Source: an uncultured Rhodospirillaceae bacterium
GTDB taxonomy: Bacteria; Pseudomonadota; Alphaproteobacteria; Rhodospirillales; Casp-alpha2
NCBI GenBank assembly: GCA_913030825.1
Contig: CAJWCU010000014.1
Span: 1 to 64,000 of the forward strand
Reading direction: 5' to 3'
Length of the DNA: 64,000 bases
The position numbers were made by a program, and so were the translations under genes. Positions 16,876 to 26,193 of the stretch are shown in pieces (within the stretch, counting starts at the first letter, position 1; each line of letters opens with the position of its first letter). A model generated the notes under the pieces. The model was given only the letters and a program-made list of their open reading frames with translations. It did no database searches and had not been told where the DNA came from.

Positions 16876-17415
16876 TTACGGTTTCGGAGCCGGGCAGGAG
16901 AGCCGGCGTTGAATGAAGCCCGGTGATAGGCCGGTTCTTTGCCATCTGTTCAGGGCGCGATTGACGTAATTCATGCCCTTCTTCGACGGAAGGAGATACA
17001 TCTTTCCGACAGGGCCGGTCTTTCGCCTGCGAACGTCGACCTCCGCGGCGGCAAAGGCAACTTGCCCCGGAGCCAGGGCGACCGGAATTTCCTGTTCCGC
17101 CCTGTCTTTGTATTTGAAACGCAGGGATGCCGTGTATTCGCCGGGCGAAAGGTGCAGACAGTAAAAATCGTCGACCGGGAACAGATCATCGTTGCGGAAG
17201 GCGGCGCCGCTTCCCCGAACGGTCACCTCATATCCCGCGGTCGCGCCACAGCACTCGGATACGAAGGGGTTCACGACCACCAGCGTCGCCTTGCCGGGTG
17301 GAACGGCAGGTGTCCAGGTTTCCATGACGATAGTGTCCGCCGGTTCGTCGATATTGGAGTTCGCCGCACAGGCTGACAACAGGACCGAAAAGATGATTAA
17401 TGGTGTGGTACGCAA
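16876..17415 (-). CDS. predicted outer-membrane or periplasmic lipoprotein
   Basis: A 179-residue protein with a lipoprotein signal (IIFSVLLSAC, lipobox Cys at residue 16), followed by a beta-rich domain (ATLVVVNPFVSECCGATAGYEVTVRG, FYCLHLSPGEYTASLRFKY). The pattern of a pair of vicinal Cys followed by HLSPGEYT resembles DUF2846-like lipoproteins that carry a small immunoglobulin-type sandwich. Its role is unknown. It is divergent from the small membrane protein at 17488; the 72 bases between them must hold both promoters. Confidence 0.75.
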   Translation of the reverse strand: MRTTPLIIFSVLLSACAANSNIDEPADTIVMETWTPAVPPGKATLVVVNPFVSECCGATAGYEVTVRGSGAAFRNDDLFPVDDFYCLHLSPGEYTASLRFKYKDRAEQEIPVALAPGQVAFAAAEVDVRRRKTGPVGKMYLLPSKKGMNYVNRALNRWQRTGLSPGFIQRRLSCPAPKP

Positions 17416-17487
17416 TCGTCTCTCCTGAATGCGATGGCCTGTGGGCGCACATGTTTGGCCGCATGCACATCATTGAAATCGAACAGA

Positions 17488-17775
17488 ATGTTGTCAAAGC
17501 CACTTATCATAGTCGCCCATCTCGCGTTTCTTGCCGGCCTGCCGTTCTGGATTTTACTCGGCAGTTTCGCACCGATGCTTCTCACGGGACAGCCAGAGCA
17601 GGGCGCCGGGTATTTCGTTCTGTTTCTCTGCTATCTTGGTCCGGTCCTCAGCATTCTGGCATGTTTCGTTCTCTGGCAGGCATTGTGGGTGCGGGCCCAT
17701 GGCCGCGCTCACGCCGCCGCATGGGGCGTCATCGCCGTTCAGGCCGTCGCCGGGGTGATTGTTTTGTTGTCCTGA
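17488..17775 (+). CDS. small integral membrane protein
   Basis: A 95-residue, very hydrophobic protein with three predicted membrane segments (PLIIVAHLAFLAGLPFWILLGSF, YFVLFLCYLGPVLSILACFVLW, AWGVIAVQAVAGVIVLLS). The track offers starts 18 codons upstream with non-membrane sequence; ATG 17488 is chosen because it opens directly into the first segment. No family was recognised. A frame overlapping 17400-17804 was discounted because it lacks this pattern. Confidence 0.55.
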   Translation: MLSKPLIIVAHLAFLAGLPFWILLGSFAPMLLTGQPEQGAGYFVLFLCYLGPVLSILACFVLWQALWVRAHGRAHAAAWGVIAVQAVAGVIVLLS

Positions 17776-17841
17776 CTGTTCATCCCACCCAAAGCCCGGC
17801 GTAATGTGAGGCGTATCGCCTTCCGGCTATCGTTGGTTGAT

Positions 17842-18822
17842 ATGGAAAATCGAATAGAGGTTCAAATTCCGGATACCTTGTCAGGCGGTCGCCTGGACAA
17901 GGCGCTCGCGGCCTTGCTGCCGGAATTCTCGCGTGCCCGGCTGCAGGCGTTGCTGGCCGAGGGCTGCGTGACCGACGCCAAGGGCCGCGCGGTCACCGGT
18001 GGCAAGGGGAAGGTGTACCAAGGCGAAGTCTTCACCGTGCGGATTCCGCCGCCCACGCCGGCCGAGCCGGAAGGCCAGGACATTCCGCTCGACGTGGTCT
18101 ACGAGGACGACGACCTGATCGTCATCGATAAACCGGCGGGGCTGGTCGTGCATCCGGCGGCGGGCAATGCGGACGGCACCCTGGTCAACGCCCTGCTGGC
18201 CCATTGCAAGGGCTCGCTTTCAGGGATCGGCGGGGTCGAGCGGCCTGGCATCGTCCATCGGCTGGACAAGGACACCTCGGGTCTCATGGTTGCGGCCAAG
18301 ACCGATGCCGCGCACCGGGGACTCGCCAAGCAGTTCGAGGACCACAGCATCGACCGGGCCTATCTGGCGGTGGTCTGGGGCGTGCCACGCCCGACGGAAG
18401 GCGAGGTCGAAGGCAACATCGGCCGCGACCCCAAGAACCGGAAAAAGATGGCTGTGGTCGGCGAAGGCCGCGGCAAATATGCCAAGACATACTATTCCGT
18501 CGTCGAACGCCTGGGGACGCGGACGGCCTTGGTCGAATGCCGCCTGGCGACCGGGCGAACCCATCAGATCCGGGTGCATATGGCGTCTCTCGGCCATCCG
18601 GTGGTCGGCGATCCGCTCTATGCCGGGCGCCACGGCCGGCAGGCCGGTCCCACGGGCGCGTTGCCGGAGGACGTGAAAAAGACCCTGGTGGACGGTAAAG
18701 GCCAAGCGCTTCACGCATATATTCTCGGCTTCACCCATCCTGCGTCTGGGGAAAGATTGCAATTTAAATCAAAAAAATTGAACTATATTAATATGTTATG
18801 CGACATTTTCCGTTCGGTCTAA
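17842..18822 (+). CDS. rluD: RluA-family 23S rRNA pseudouridine synthase (RluD-like)
   Basis: A 326-residue enzyme with an N-terminal S4 domain (SGGRLDKALAALLPEFSRARLQALLAEGCV) and the pseudouridine synthase core: the catalytic-aspartate motif VHRLDKDTSGLMV, VDGDDLIVIDKPAGLVVHPA-like segment (YEDDDLIVIDKPAGLVVHP), and TGRTHQIRVHMASLGHPVVGDPLY. RluD modifies helix 69 of 23S rRNA. The tail QFKSKKLNYINMLCDIFRSV is AT-rich and atypical. Start 17842 (MENRIEVQIP) is preferred to the upstream codon. Placement directly before rpoH is common in alphaproteobacteria. Confidence 0.9.
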   Translation: MENRIEVQIPDTLSGGRLDKALAALLPEFSRARLQALLAEGCVTDAKGRAVTGGKGKVYQGEVFTVRIPPPTPAEPEGQDIPLDVVYEDDDLIVIDKPAGLVVHPAAGNADGTLVNALLAHCKGSLSGIGGVERPGIVHRLDKDTSGLMVAAKTDAAHRGLAKQFEDHSIDRAYLAVVWGVPRPTEGEVEGNIGRDPKNRKKMAVVGEGRGKYAKTYYSVVERLGTRTALVECRLATGRTHQIRVHMASLGHPVVGDPLYAGRHGRQAGPTGALPEDVKKTLVDGKGQALHAYILGFTHPASGERLQFKSKKLNYINMLCDIFRSV

Positions 18823-18958
18823 AAAGTCTTGTCCGGCAGCCCTTTCGCAGGTTAATATCCGACTAAATCGGTATAGTTTAACGCAGCCCGGAAATATCCA
18901 TTTCGGCCGCCACATAGCGGCGGAACCGCTGCGTTCGGATACAAGGGACGTAATCATC
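18823..18958 (+). promoter_or_regulatory. rpoH upstream region with imperfect dyad
   Basis: The 136 bases before rpoH are AT-richer than the genome. They contain GTTAATATCCGA-CTAAA-TCGGTATAGTTTAAC (18851-18882), an imperfect dyad with a perfect CCGA/TCGG core. GGTATAGTTT resembles an extended -10 element. In other alphaproteobacteria rpoH is transcribed from housekeeping and heat-shock promoters and is under post-transcriptional control; which applies here is not visible. Confidence 0.4.
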
Positions 18959-19852
18959 ATGGGTTACATGGCCCCCAGTACGAAGGACCTGAGTTTCTCC
19001 CCGGAAGACAATCTGTCGCGCTATCTCTATCGCATCCGGGAATACCCCATGCTGGAACCGGAAGAGGAACTCGACCTCGCCCGGCGCTGGCAGGAAAATC
19101 AAGACGAAGAGGCGGCACGCCGCATGGTGACCAGTCACCTGCGCCTGGTCGCCAAGATTGCCATGGGCTATCGCGGCTACGGCCTGCCTGTGGGTGAACT
19201 GATTTCCGAAGGCAACGTCGGCATGATGCAGGCCGTCAAACGGTTCGACCCGGAACGGGGTTTCCGTCTGGCGACCTATGCCATGTGGTGGATCAGGGCG
19301 GCGATCCAGGAATACATTCTGCGGTCCTGGTCGCTGGTCAAAATGGGCACCACTGCGGCGCAGAAGAAGCTGTTCTTCAACCTGCGCAAGATCAAGGCCC
19401 AGATGCAGGCCATCGACGAAGGCGACCTGCACCCGGAACAAGTGACGCAGATCGCCGACCGCCTGGACGTTTCCGAGACCGAGGTCGTCAACATGAACCG
19501 GCGGCTTTCAGGTTCGGACCAATCCCTCAATGCGCCGCTCCGCCAGGATGCGGACGGTGAATGGCAGGATTGGCTGGTCGAGGAAACGGAAGATCAGGAA
19601 TCGCGGCTGGCCGATACCCAGGAGTTCAGCGAACGCCGCGATATGCTGGATGCGGCGTTGCAGTCGTTGTCGGACCGGGAACGGCACATCATTTCCGAAC
19701 GGCGGCTGAAGGAAAGCCCCGCGACGTTGCAGGATTTGTCCGCCGAGTACGGCATTTCCCGCGAACGGGTTCGCCAGATTGAAGTTCGGGCGTTTGAGAA
19801 ACTGCAGAAATCCGTGAAAAATGCGGTCATCGAGCGGCATATCAGCCACTAG
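18959..19852 (+). CDS. rpoH: RNA polymerase heat-shock sigma factor (sigma-32)
   Basis: A 297-residue group-3 sigma factor. Region 1.2/2.1 begins DNLSRYLYRIREYPMLEPEEELDLARRW; region 2.4 reads FDPERGFRLATYAMWWIRAAIQEYILRSW; the RpoH-specific box QKKLFFNLRKIK follows; region 4.2 ends YGISRERVRQIEVRAFEKLQK. It directs RNA polymerase to heat-shock promoters (chaperones, proteases). An intrinsic terminator lies 25 bases downstream, so rpoH is monocistronic or the end of its unit. Confidence 0.96.
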   Translation: MGYMAPSTKDLSFSPEDNLSRYLYRIREYPMLEPEEELDLARRWQENQDEEAARRMVTSHLRLVAKIAMGYRGYGLPVGELISEGNVGMMQAVKRFDPERGFRLATYAMWWIRAAIQEYILRSWSLVKMGTTAAQKKLFFNLRKIKAQMQAIDEGDLHPEQVTQIADRLDVSETEVVNMNRRLSGSDQSLNAPLRQDADGEWQDWLVEETEDQESRLADTQEFSERRDMLDAALQSLSDRERHIISERRLKESPATLQDLSAEYGISRERVRQIEVRAFEKLQKSVKNAVIERHISH

Positions 19853-19876
19853 GCGCGGTAGTCTTCGGAAAATTCA

Positions 19877-19904
19877 GGGCGGTCCCTAAAGGGCCGCCCT
19901 TTTT
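19877..19904 (+). terminator. rho-independent terminator of rpoH
   Basis: GGGCGGTCC-CTAAA-GGGCCGCCC forms a 9-bp stem (one G-T pair) followed directly by TTTTT, 24 bases past the rpoH stop codon. Confidence 0.85.
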
Positions 19905-19954
19905 CGTGAAACCATGGAGACCTGTCTCGCCGGGCGGCCCGGCGCCTGTCGCGC

Positions 19955-20593
19955 CTACTGCGCGCCGGCCGCCTGGGGCGGTGAGTCGCCGCCGTCGGGC
20001 TCTTCCTTGGCTTCGATCGCTTCCATGGCTTCCATGGCGGCCTGGACCCCGCCCCCGGCCTGAACGCTGGGCTCGGCGCCGCCCGGTTGCGGCGCGGCGG
20101 ACGGCGGGCCCGGGGCGTCGGCGCCCGGAGCACGAATGCCCATGGTGACCTCGTCCCCCCATTCATCGATGATCCGCCGCTGATTGGACCGCAGGGCCGA
20201 CAGGCGCCGTTCGGTCAAGACGGTCATGAACGACGTGATGACCGGCGGAATGACGTTGTAGATGATCCAACCGCCCGCCGCCGAGCCGTACATGATGGCC
20301 AAGGCGAAGACGTCGGTGATGATATCCAGGGCGCCCTGCATGTTGTGATTGCCCGACCACAGGTCCATCAAATAGGGGAACAAACCCGCGAAATTCAGAG
20401 AACTGATACAGAAGAAACCGTACTTCTGATCCGTCCGGTCGGTGAAGAACGAGGTGATGGAGAAGATCATTCCGACACCGATCACCATGATCGTCGGCAG
20501 CGCGACGGCGATCAGCGTTACCGCGATCAGCAGGAAATAGAGCCAAAACTTGCCGCGCCGGGGTGCCGGTGCCCCCATGGGTGCCCTTGCCAT
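19955..20593 (-). CDS. multi-pass membrane protein paired with pseudokinase
   Basis: A 212-residue membrane protein. Hydrophobic segments lie at about residues 17-48 (FWLYFLLIAVTLIAVALPTIMVIGVGMIF), 59-77 and 88-125 (ALDIITDVFALAIMYGSAAGGWIIYNVIPPVITSFM), so three or four membrane passes are likely. A conserved-looking cytoplasmic stretch TERRLSALRSNQRRIIDEWGDEV follows, then a Pro/Ala-rich tail with the repeated AMEAMEAIEAKEE. No family was recognised. It begins two bases after the stop of the upstream pseudokinase-like gene, so the two are translationally coupled and probably form a membrane complex. Confidence 0.75.
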   Translation of the reverse strand: MARAPMGAPAPRRGKFWLYFLLIAVTLIAVALPTIMVIGVGMIFSITSFFTDRTDQKYGFFCISSLNFAGLFPYLMDLWSGNHNMQGALDIITDVFALAIMYGSAAGGWIIYNVIPPVITSFMTVLTERRLSALRSNQRRIIDEWGDEVTMGIRAPGADAPGPPSAAPQPGGAEPSVQAGGGVQAAMEAMEAIEAKEEPDGGDSPPQAAGAQ

Positions 20594-20595
20594 CG

Positions 20596-22737
20596 CTAGA
20601 ACACCCGAACCATGAACAGGATCAATACGATGGACATGGTGACCAGAATGGCGCCCATGGCGGCGGCCTGCTGACCGGTACGTTCGGCCTTGGTCAACTG
20701 TTCCTCGCCGCGGCCTTCGATATCCTGAATTTCCAGTTCCGCCGCCGCGAATTCGGCGACCGCGTCTTCGAAGCCTTCAATGTCTTCGCGCCGACGGTCG
20801 GCGTTGTCCATCAGGTCGAACAGTTCGGGCAACGAGCCGCGCCGCACCAGACGTGGAATTTCGCGCTCGATCTCCTTGCGCGTGGTCCGGGAATGATAGG
20901 CGTTGATCGCCGGGCCCAGATGCCCGCCGACCCAACTGGCCAGGCCATAGACCGGCTCGACCCGCAATTTCCACTGAATGAAGGCCAGCAACGACAACAT
21001 GCCGATGGTTTGGGTGTCCGGATTCTCGGACGCCAGCGCCCGCATATGCGGGGAAATGTCTTCCTTGAACCGCGCCGTGATGAACGCCGCCATATGGCGA
21101 TCCAGGGGCTTCGACTTGATATCCTGCGTGTTGGCCGCACGATCGAGCGCCGGCAGCAGGTGTTCGATCTCCAGCACGTATTCCTGCAGCAGCAGCGTGC
21201 TCTGGCAGGGCAGGGACGGATTGCTTTCGTAAAGGCAGCGCTCGATCCCAAAGCCCGGATCCTTGTTGTTCAGGACGATCTTGAGCTGCGAGAAATTCTT
21301 TTGGTGGATCGAGGCCTCGGGGGCATAGGCCAACTGCGCCTGGAACCAGACGTCGGGAATGTCCTTGGCGATGATCTCCGCCGGAATTTGCGGGTCGCCC
21401 GTACGCAGCAAATCCATGGCGAAGGCGGGCCCGAAGCCATCCACCATGAAGGAAAAGCCCTTGTAGCGAATGGGCCCCATTGGATCCATGAGGATCGAGA
21501 CGCGGGTCACCGTCATCTCGTCCGATCCCGCGAAGGTGCCGGTCTGTGCCTTGGCGACGTCCAGAACGTTCTTGATGGCGTTGGCCAGGTTGGGGTCCTC
21601 GACCGACCGGCGGAGCCAGGTGTCGAACGTGTCGTCCCGCATGGCCTGGGCGCCTTCGGGGATATGCTTGCAGAAAGCATCGGCGAGTTGGCGCACGCTG
21701 TGATATTGGCGGCCCATGAAGGTGAACGGGTTCTGCCCCCGTTTGCCGGCCTTCTTCTGTTGCGGCGACATCTTGCGCCCGGACAGCCAGAGATCGATCT
21801 CTTCCGGTCCCCAACGCTGCGCCGGATCGTCGCCCATCATGCCGCGCAAAGGTTCCAGCAAGGACAAAGGCAGGTTTTCGTTGCCGGTGATCGCCGCGTA
21901 GGAGCCGGTCTCCAGCTTTTGCGCCTGCAGCTGTTCATGATCCAGATGGCTGCCCGGTTCCTTGTCGAGAACCAAGCCGACGATCGATACGGCAAAAGCA
22001 TAGGCGTCGTCGCGGGAATTGCCGACGCCGCGCCCCGCCGGTGGCGTCATGGCGCGTTCCGCCGGCTCGTACACGGGCGGCTGGTCGTATCCCGGCGGCG
22101 AGGAATAGCATTCGCCGAACGCGATCAATTGGCGGGCGGCATCCATGAAGAACAGGTTGTCGCGCCGGATCGCCCGATGGGCGACGCCGATCGACGCCAT
22201 TTCCTGCAACGCGCCGGCCAAGGGTTCGATGACCTTGCGCGGCAGATCGTATTCGGAAATCCGGAACTTGCCGTCCTGCAGCACCCGCCCGCCCAGGGGG
22301 CGTTCCAGAATGAGAATCATGGTGCGCTGGCGAATCTGGGGCCAATACGCGACATCCCATTCAAGGATGCCGACCAGAGCCTTGATGCCGGCCCCGCGCA
22401 GCGAGGTCATCGCGCCCATGCGGGTCGGCAGGCCCGGATTGCAGATCAAGGCGAAGACAGGCCGGTCGATGTCGCGCCGGTCCTCGGCCATGAATGCCTT
22501 GGCGGAAGGTGAATCCAAATCGGGTAGGGGGGTCGTCGGATCGACGGCGAAGCGCTCCTTGATTAGGAGCGGGCGCAGAGCTCCCGCCGCCGCGGCGTCG
22601 GCGTTCGGGTCTCCGCCCCCTTGCGGGGGGGCGTCCTGCGGCGGCGCCTCAGCGGCGGCCTCAGGTGCTTGGGTGGCGGTTTCAGCCATGGCTCGTCGTT
22701 TCGTGCCCCATCCTTCGCCTGCGGAAACGGCGCGCAT
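20596..22737 (-). CDS. tail-anchored protein kinase-like protein (probable pseudokinase)
   Basis: About 713 residues. After a disordered Ala/Pro/Gly-rich N-terminus, residues 90-310 read like a protein-kinase fold with changed catalytic residues: the HRD loop is H187-R-A in VAHRAIRRDNLFF (Asp lost, Asn194 kept), DFG is A206-F-G (IAFGECYSS), and the APE and helix-F regions are YEPAERA and DDAYAFAVSIVGL. The C-terminal 350 residues are helical, and the last 20 (AILVTMSIVLILFMVRVF) form a membrane anchor. Start 22737 is chosen for its GGAGGGG site 8 bases upstream; 22767 and 22689 are alternatives. It is co-transcribed with the membrane protein downstream. Function unknown. Confidence 0.75.
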   Translation of the reverse strand: MRAVSAGEGWGTKRRAMAETATQAPEAAAEAPPQDAPPQGGGDPNADAAAAGALRPLLIKERFAVDPTTPLPDLDSPSAKAFMAEDRRDIDRPVFALICNPGLPTRMGAMTSLRGAGIKALVGILEWDVAYWPQIRQRTMILILERPLGGRVLQDGKFRISEYDLPRKVIEPLAGALQEMASIGVAHRAIRRDNLFFMDAARQLIAFGECYSSPPGYDQPPVYEPAERAMTPPAGRGVGNSRDDAYAFAVSIVGLVLDKEPGSHLDHEQLQAQKLETGSYAAITGNENLPLSLLEPLRGMMGDDPAQRWGPEEIDLWLSGRKMSPQQKKAGKRGQNPFTFMGRQYHSVRQLADAFCKHIPEGAQAMRDDTFDTWLRRSVEDPNLANAIKNVLDVAKAQTGTFAGSDEMTVTRVSILMDPMGPIRYKGFSFMVDGFGPAFAMDLLRTGDPQIPAEIIAKDIPDVWFQAQLAYAPEASIHQKNFSQLKIVLNNKDPGFGIERCLYESNPSLPCQSTLLLQEYVLEIEHLLPALDRAANTQDIKSKPLDRHMAAFITARFKEDISPHMRALASENPDTQTIGMLSLLAFIQWKLRVEPVYGLASWVGGHLGPAINAYHSRTTRKEIEREIPRLVRRGSLPELFDLMDNADRRREDIEGFEDAVAEFAAAELEIQDIEGRGEEQLTKAERTGQQAAAMGAILVTMSIVLILFMVRVF

Positions 22738-22900
22738 CCCTGTCCCCTCCAGGGCGCGTGCCCACAAATCCCCACATTTTCACGCTCTGATGGTACCCGC
22801 CATTCCCTTGATAGACAATTAATGGACGGCGGGCATTCGGGCAGGTCCGAGCGTGCCGGTACGGGGCGGCGAAATCGGCCGGTTTCGGCTTCGGTTCGGG

Positions 22901-24193
22901 TCAGTCGGCGAAAGGGTCGTGGACGAGAATCGTGTCTTCGCGTTCCGGGCTGGTCGACAGCAGGGCGACCGGCGCTTCGATCAGTTCCTCGATACGGCGG
23001 ATGTACTTGATCGCCGTCGCCGGCAGGTCGGCCCAGGACCGCGCCCCGTAGGTGCTTTCGGACCAGCCTTCCATTTCCTCGAAGATCGGTTCGACCCGCG
23101 CCTGTTCGCGCTGCGCCGCCGGCAGGTGGTCGAGCACTTTGCCGTCCAGTCGATAGCCGGTGCAGACCTTCAGAACCTTCTGGCCGTCCAGCACGTCCAG
23201 CTTGGTCAGAGCAATGCCGTGAATGCCGTTGACCTTGATCGCCTGGCGGACCATCACCGCGTCGAACCAGCCGCAGCGCCGCGCCCGGCCGGTGACGGTG
23301 CCGAATTCGCGCCCGCGTTCACCCAATTCGCGGCCGACGTCGTCGTCCAGTTCCGTCGGGAACGGACCCGAGCCGACGCGCGTCGTATAGGCCTTGGTGA
23401 TGCCCAGCACGAAGCCCACGGCACCCGGCCCCTGGCCGGACCCGGTGGCGGCCTGACCGGCGACCGTGTTGGACGAGGTCACGTAGGGGTAGGTTCCGTG
23501 ATCCAGGTCGAGCATGGCGCCTTGGGCGCCTTCGAACAGGATGCGTTTGCCACGGCTCCGGGCCTGATCCAGTTCCTGCCAGACCGTGGCGGCATAGGGC
23601 AGGACCTTGGGGGCGATCTCGATCAGTTCGGTCAGCAACTCGTCGCCGTCCACTTCGGGCATGCCGAGCCCGCGCAACAGCGCGTTGTGGTGGAACAGCA
23701 GGCCTTCGATCTTGTCCTTCAAGAGGTCTCGGTCGCGCAGGTCGCCGACGCGGATCGCCCGGCGCGCGGTCTTATCCTCGTAGGCCGGGCCGATGCCGCG
23801 TCCGGTGGTTCCGATCTTGGCCTTGCCGGCGGCCTGTTCGCGGGCCAGGTCCAGATTGCGGTGAAGCGGCAGGATCAGCGGGCAGCCTTCCGAAAGACGC
23901 AGGCTTTCCGGCGTCACGGCGACGCCCTGTTCCTGAATTTTCTCGATTTCGGAGATCAGCGCCCAGGGGTCGACGACCACGCCGTTGCCGATGACCGACA
24001 GCTTGCCCTTGCGCACGATGCCGGACGGCAGCAACGACAGCTTGTAGGTCACGCCGTCGATGACGAGCGTATGGCCCGCGTTGTGCCCACCCTGGAAACG
24101 GACGACCACGTCGGCCCGTTCCGAAAGCCAGTCAACGATCTTGCCTTTGCCTTCGTCGCCCCACTGCGAGCCGACGACAACCACGTTCGTCAT
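22901..24193 (-). CDS. purA: adenylosuccinate synthetase
   Basis: A 430-residue enzyme of standard length. The GTP-binding N-terminus [40 protein letters not shown] is unmistakable; the IMP-binding region ([25 protein letters not shown]) and the C-terminal GYRLDGK...LPA also fit. It joins IMP and aspartate using GTP in the first committed step to AMP. It follows hisZ on the same strand with a 41-base gap, an order seen in several alphaproteobacteria. Confidence 0.98.
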   Translation of the reverse strand: MTNVVVVGSQWGDEGKGKIVDWLSERADVVVRFQGGHNAGHTLVIDGVTYKLSLLPSGIVRKGKLSVIGNGVVVDPWALISEIEKIQEQGVAVTPESLRLSEGCPLILPLHRNLDLAREQAAGKAKIGTTGRGIGPAYEDKTARRAIRVGDLRDRDLLKDKIEGLLFHHNALLRGLGMPEVDGDELLTELIEIAPKVLPYAATVWQELDQARSRGKRILFEGAQGAMLDLDHGTYPYVTSSNTVAGQAATGSGQGPGAVGFVLGITKAYTTRVGSGPFPTELDDDVGRELGERGREFGTVTGRARRCGWFDAVMVRQAIKVNGIHGIALTKLDVLDGQKVLKVCTGYRLDGKVLDHLPAAQREQARVEPIFEEMEGWSESTYGARSWADLPATAIKYIRRIEELIEAPVALLSTSPEREDTILVHDPFAD

Positions 24194-24234
24194 ATTGCTG
24201 TTCCGATCATGTCCTAGTTCGGGTTACCGGTACT

Positions 24235-25410
24235 TCAGTCTTCGGCGGCAACAGGTTGGCCGTCCTTCAGCCAATGGCCGCAATGCAGGCGGGCTGCTTC
24301 GGCGGCGGGGTCCGACGCGTCTTCCAGCCCGGAGACGGTGATCCAGCCTTCGGCGCGCAAGGCGTCCAGGCGGGCACGATCCGTGCCTGCCGGCACGAAC
24401 AGCCGGCGGCCCGTTGCCGGGCGCGGCAGCGCACGCAGCAGGGTATCGGTGAACAGGGTAAAGCCGGTCGCCGGCTCGCCTTCGGTGCCGCCGTTTCCGG
24501 CGCCGTTTCCGGCGAGGTAGCGTCCGCCCGACCCCAATTCGCCGCGCACCCCGGCGGCATAAAGCGTGAAGGTCACGCCGCCGTGGTATTCGAAGCCCCG
24601 GTGTTCGACCGGGTCGATGGTCAAGGTCAGGTCCGGCGCCATTCGGCGCACCTGTTCGACGATCGCCTTCAGACCCGCCCATTCGGCGGCGGCGGCGGGC
24701 GGCAGATCGATGGCGTCGACCGCGGCCAGCGTGTCGTCGGCCGGACCGGCGGCCAGGACAAGGCGTTTCAGGGTATTCGTCAGATCATCGCCCAATTGCT
24801 TCGCAAGATCGTCCAGGGCGCCCGTGTCCTTGTGGTCCAGGGCTTCACGAAGAGGCCGGATGACGGGGGCTTCGGCGCGGTCCCCGAGGATCGCCGAAAC
24901 CAGGGACGGCAGGGCAAGGTCGATGGAAACGCCGGTGACGCCGATGTAGCCGACGGCGTCGGCGGCCATGGCGATGATTTCCGCATCGGCGGCCGGGGCG
25001 GCGCTGCCGATCAGTTCCGCGCCGATCTGGGCGAACTGCCGTTCCGGGCGAATCTGGTCGCCGCGCACGCGCAGCACCTGGCCCGCATAGCAAAGGCGGA
25101 GCGGCCGGGGGGCGGATTTCAGGCGGCTGGCGGCAATCCGCGCGATCTGCGGCGTGATGTCGGCGCGCAGGCCCATCATGCGCTGCGAGACCGGATCCAT
25201 CAGACGGAAGACCTGGCGGTCCATGGCCGCACCGGTGCCGGACAGCAGGCTGTCCTCGAATTCCATCAACGGCGGCTTCACGCGCTCGTACCCGCGCGCA
25301 TGGCAGGCGTCGATCAGGCGTTCGGTGACCGAAGCCTCGAAACCCGCATCAGGGGGCAGGAGGTCGGATAAGCCGGCGGGCAGCAGACCTGGATTGGAGA
25401 AATTTTCCAT
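24235..25410 (-). CDS. hisZ: ATP phosphoribosyltransferase regulatory subunit
   Basis: A 391-residue protein with the class II aminoacyl-tRNA synthetase fold of HisZ: GLSDLLPPDAGFEASVTERLIDACHARGYERVKPPLMEFEDSLL, then VFRLMDPVSQRMMGLRADITPQIARIAASRL and a C-terminal GGRYLAG. It lacks an anticodon-binding domain, which separates it from HisRS. HisZ pairs with short-form HisG to catalyse and feedback-regulate the first step of histidine synthesis; hisG is not in the window. The track starts at a TTG four codons earlier; ATG 25410 is preferred, although no strong ribosome site is seen for either. Confidence 0.93.
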   Translation of the reverse strand: MENFSNPGLLPAGLSDLLPPDAGFEASVTERLIDACHARGYERVKPPLMEFEDSLLSGTGAAMDRQVFRLMDPVSQRMMGLRADITPQIARIAASRLKSAPRPLRLCYAGQVLRVRGDQIRPERQFAQIGAELIGSAAPAADAEIIAMAADAVGYIGVTGVSIDLALPSLVSAILGDRAEAPVIRPLREALDHKDTGALDDLAKQLGDDLTNTLKRLVLAAGPADDTLAAVDAIDLPPAAAAEWAGLKAIVEQVRRMAPDLTLTIDPVEHRGFEYHGGVTFTLYAAGVRGELGSGGRYLAGNGAGNGGTEGEPATGFTLFTDTLLRALPRPATGRRLFVPAGTDRARLDALRAEGWITVSGLEDASDPAAEAARLHCGHWLKDGQPVAAED

Positions 25411-25575
25411 CGCGGGAGCCAAGTTAATGCGTTAACGCGGGGCCGGCGGGATGATCGCGGCCCACGGCCCCGTTTCCTAAACGGTTTGCCCCTGGGGGGC
25501 AAGCGCCGTGGCGGTACGATCGGCGGCCGCGATGCGCGCCGTGGCCGGCAAAGGATGTGGATTCCGGGGAAAAAG

Positions 25576-26193
25576 TCAGTCGGGCAGGGTAATGGTGCGG
25601 TCCTTGACCGTCTCGCCGACGATTTCGACCAGGGGGGCGACCATGGCGCCGATCAACGCTTCGTTTGTGGCGGCGCCCAATTTGCCGGTCGCCCAACCCT
25701 GCCAGTAGCGTTCGATGCGCCCGGCCTCAGCCGGGCCGTCGACGGTGACCTTAAGGCGGTATTTGGTCGGCGTGACGATCTTCGTTCCGCCTTGACCCTT
25801 ATTCAGAATGCCGCCGGTCTTGGAATTGAAGACGTTGAATTTGGCATGGGAGTCGTCGTCGATTCCCTGATTGGTGCCTCGACTGGTCTGCAGATCGAGG
25901 ATGTAGCGCTTGTCCGTGAAGGTATAGGCACCGAGCTCATCCTGGATTTCAAAGGTCAGCACCAAATCCGCCTTCGGCTCCACGCGATAGCCACGGTTCG
26001 TCAATTCGCGCACGAACTGATCCTTGAGGGTCAGCGATTCATCCGAATCGTCGAGGGCGCGCACGGACAAAACCTTCCCGGCGGGAATGGGTTTTTGGGA
26101 AATCGCGTTCACGTGCCCTTCGGCGGCCAACACGGCGCCCGACATAAAAATGCCGGTCAACAGGGCCAAGCAGGTCAATTGGGCTTTGATCAT
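25576..26193 (-). CDS. predicted exported protein of unknown function
   Basis: A 205-residue protein beginning MIKAQLTCLALLTGIFMSGAVLAAEG, a typical Sec signal peptide with cleavage after VLA. The mature part alternates beta strands and helices (VLSVRALDDSDESLTLKDQFVRELTNRGYRVEP, ADLVLTFEIQDELGAYTFTDKRYILDL) and resembles periplasmic DUF4136/LptE-like modules in pattern only. The track's upstream start lacks a signal. It sits between hisZ and a divergent gamma-glutamyltransferase gene; the 152 bases toward hisZ contain no further gene. Confidence 0.7.
   Translation of the reverse strand: MIKAQLTCLALLTGIFMSGAVLAAEGHVNAISQKPIPAGKVLSVRALDDSDESLTLKDQFVRELTNRGYRVEPKADLVLTFEIQDELGAYTFTDKRYILDLQTSRGTNQGIDDDSHAKFNVFNSKTGGILNKGQGGTKIVTPTKYRLKVTVDGPAEAGRIERYWQGWATGKLGAATNEALIGAMVAPLVEIVGETVKDRTITLPD

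Noticed and set aside
20563-22512. 649-codon plus-strand ORF
   Set aside because: Antisense to the pseudokinase gene, with no recognisable domain.
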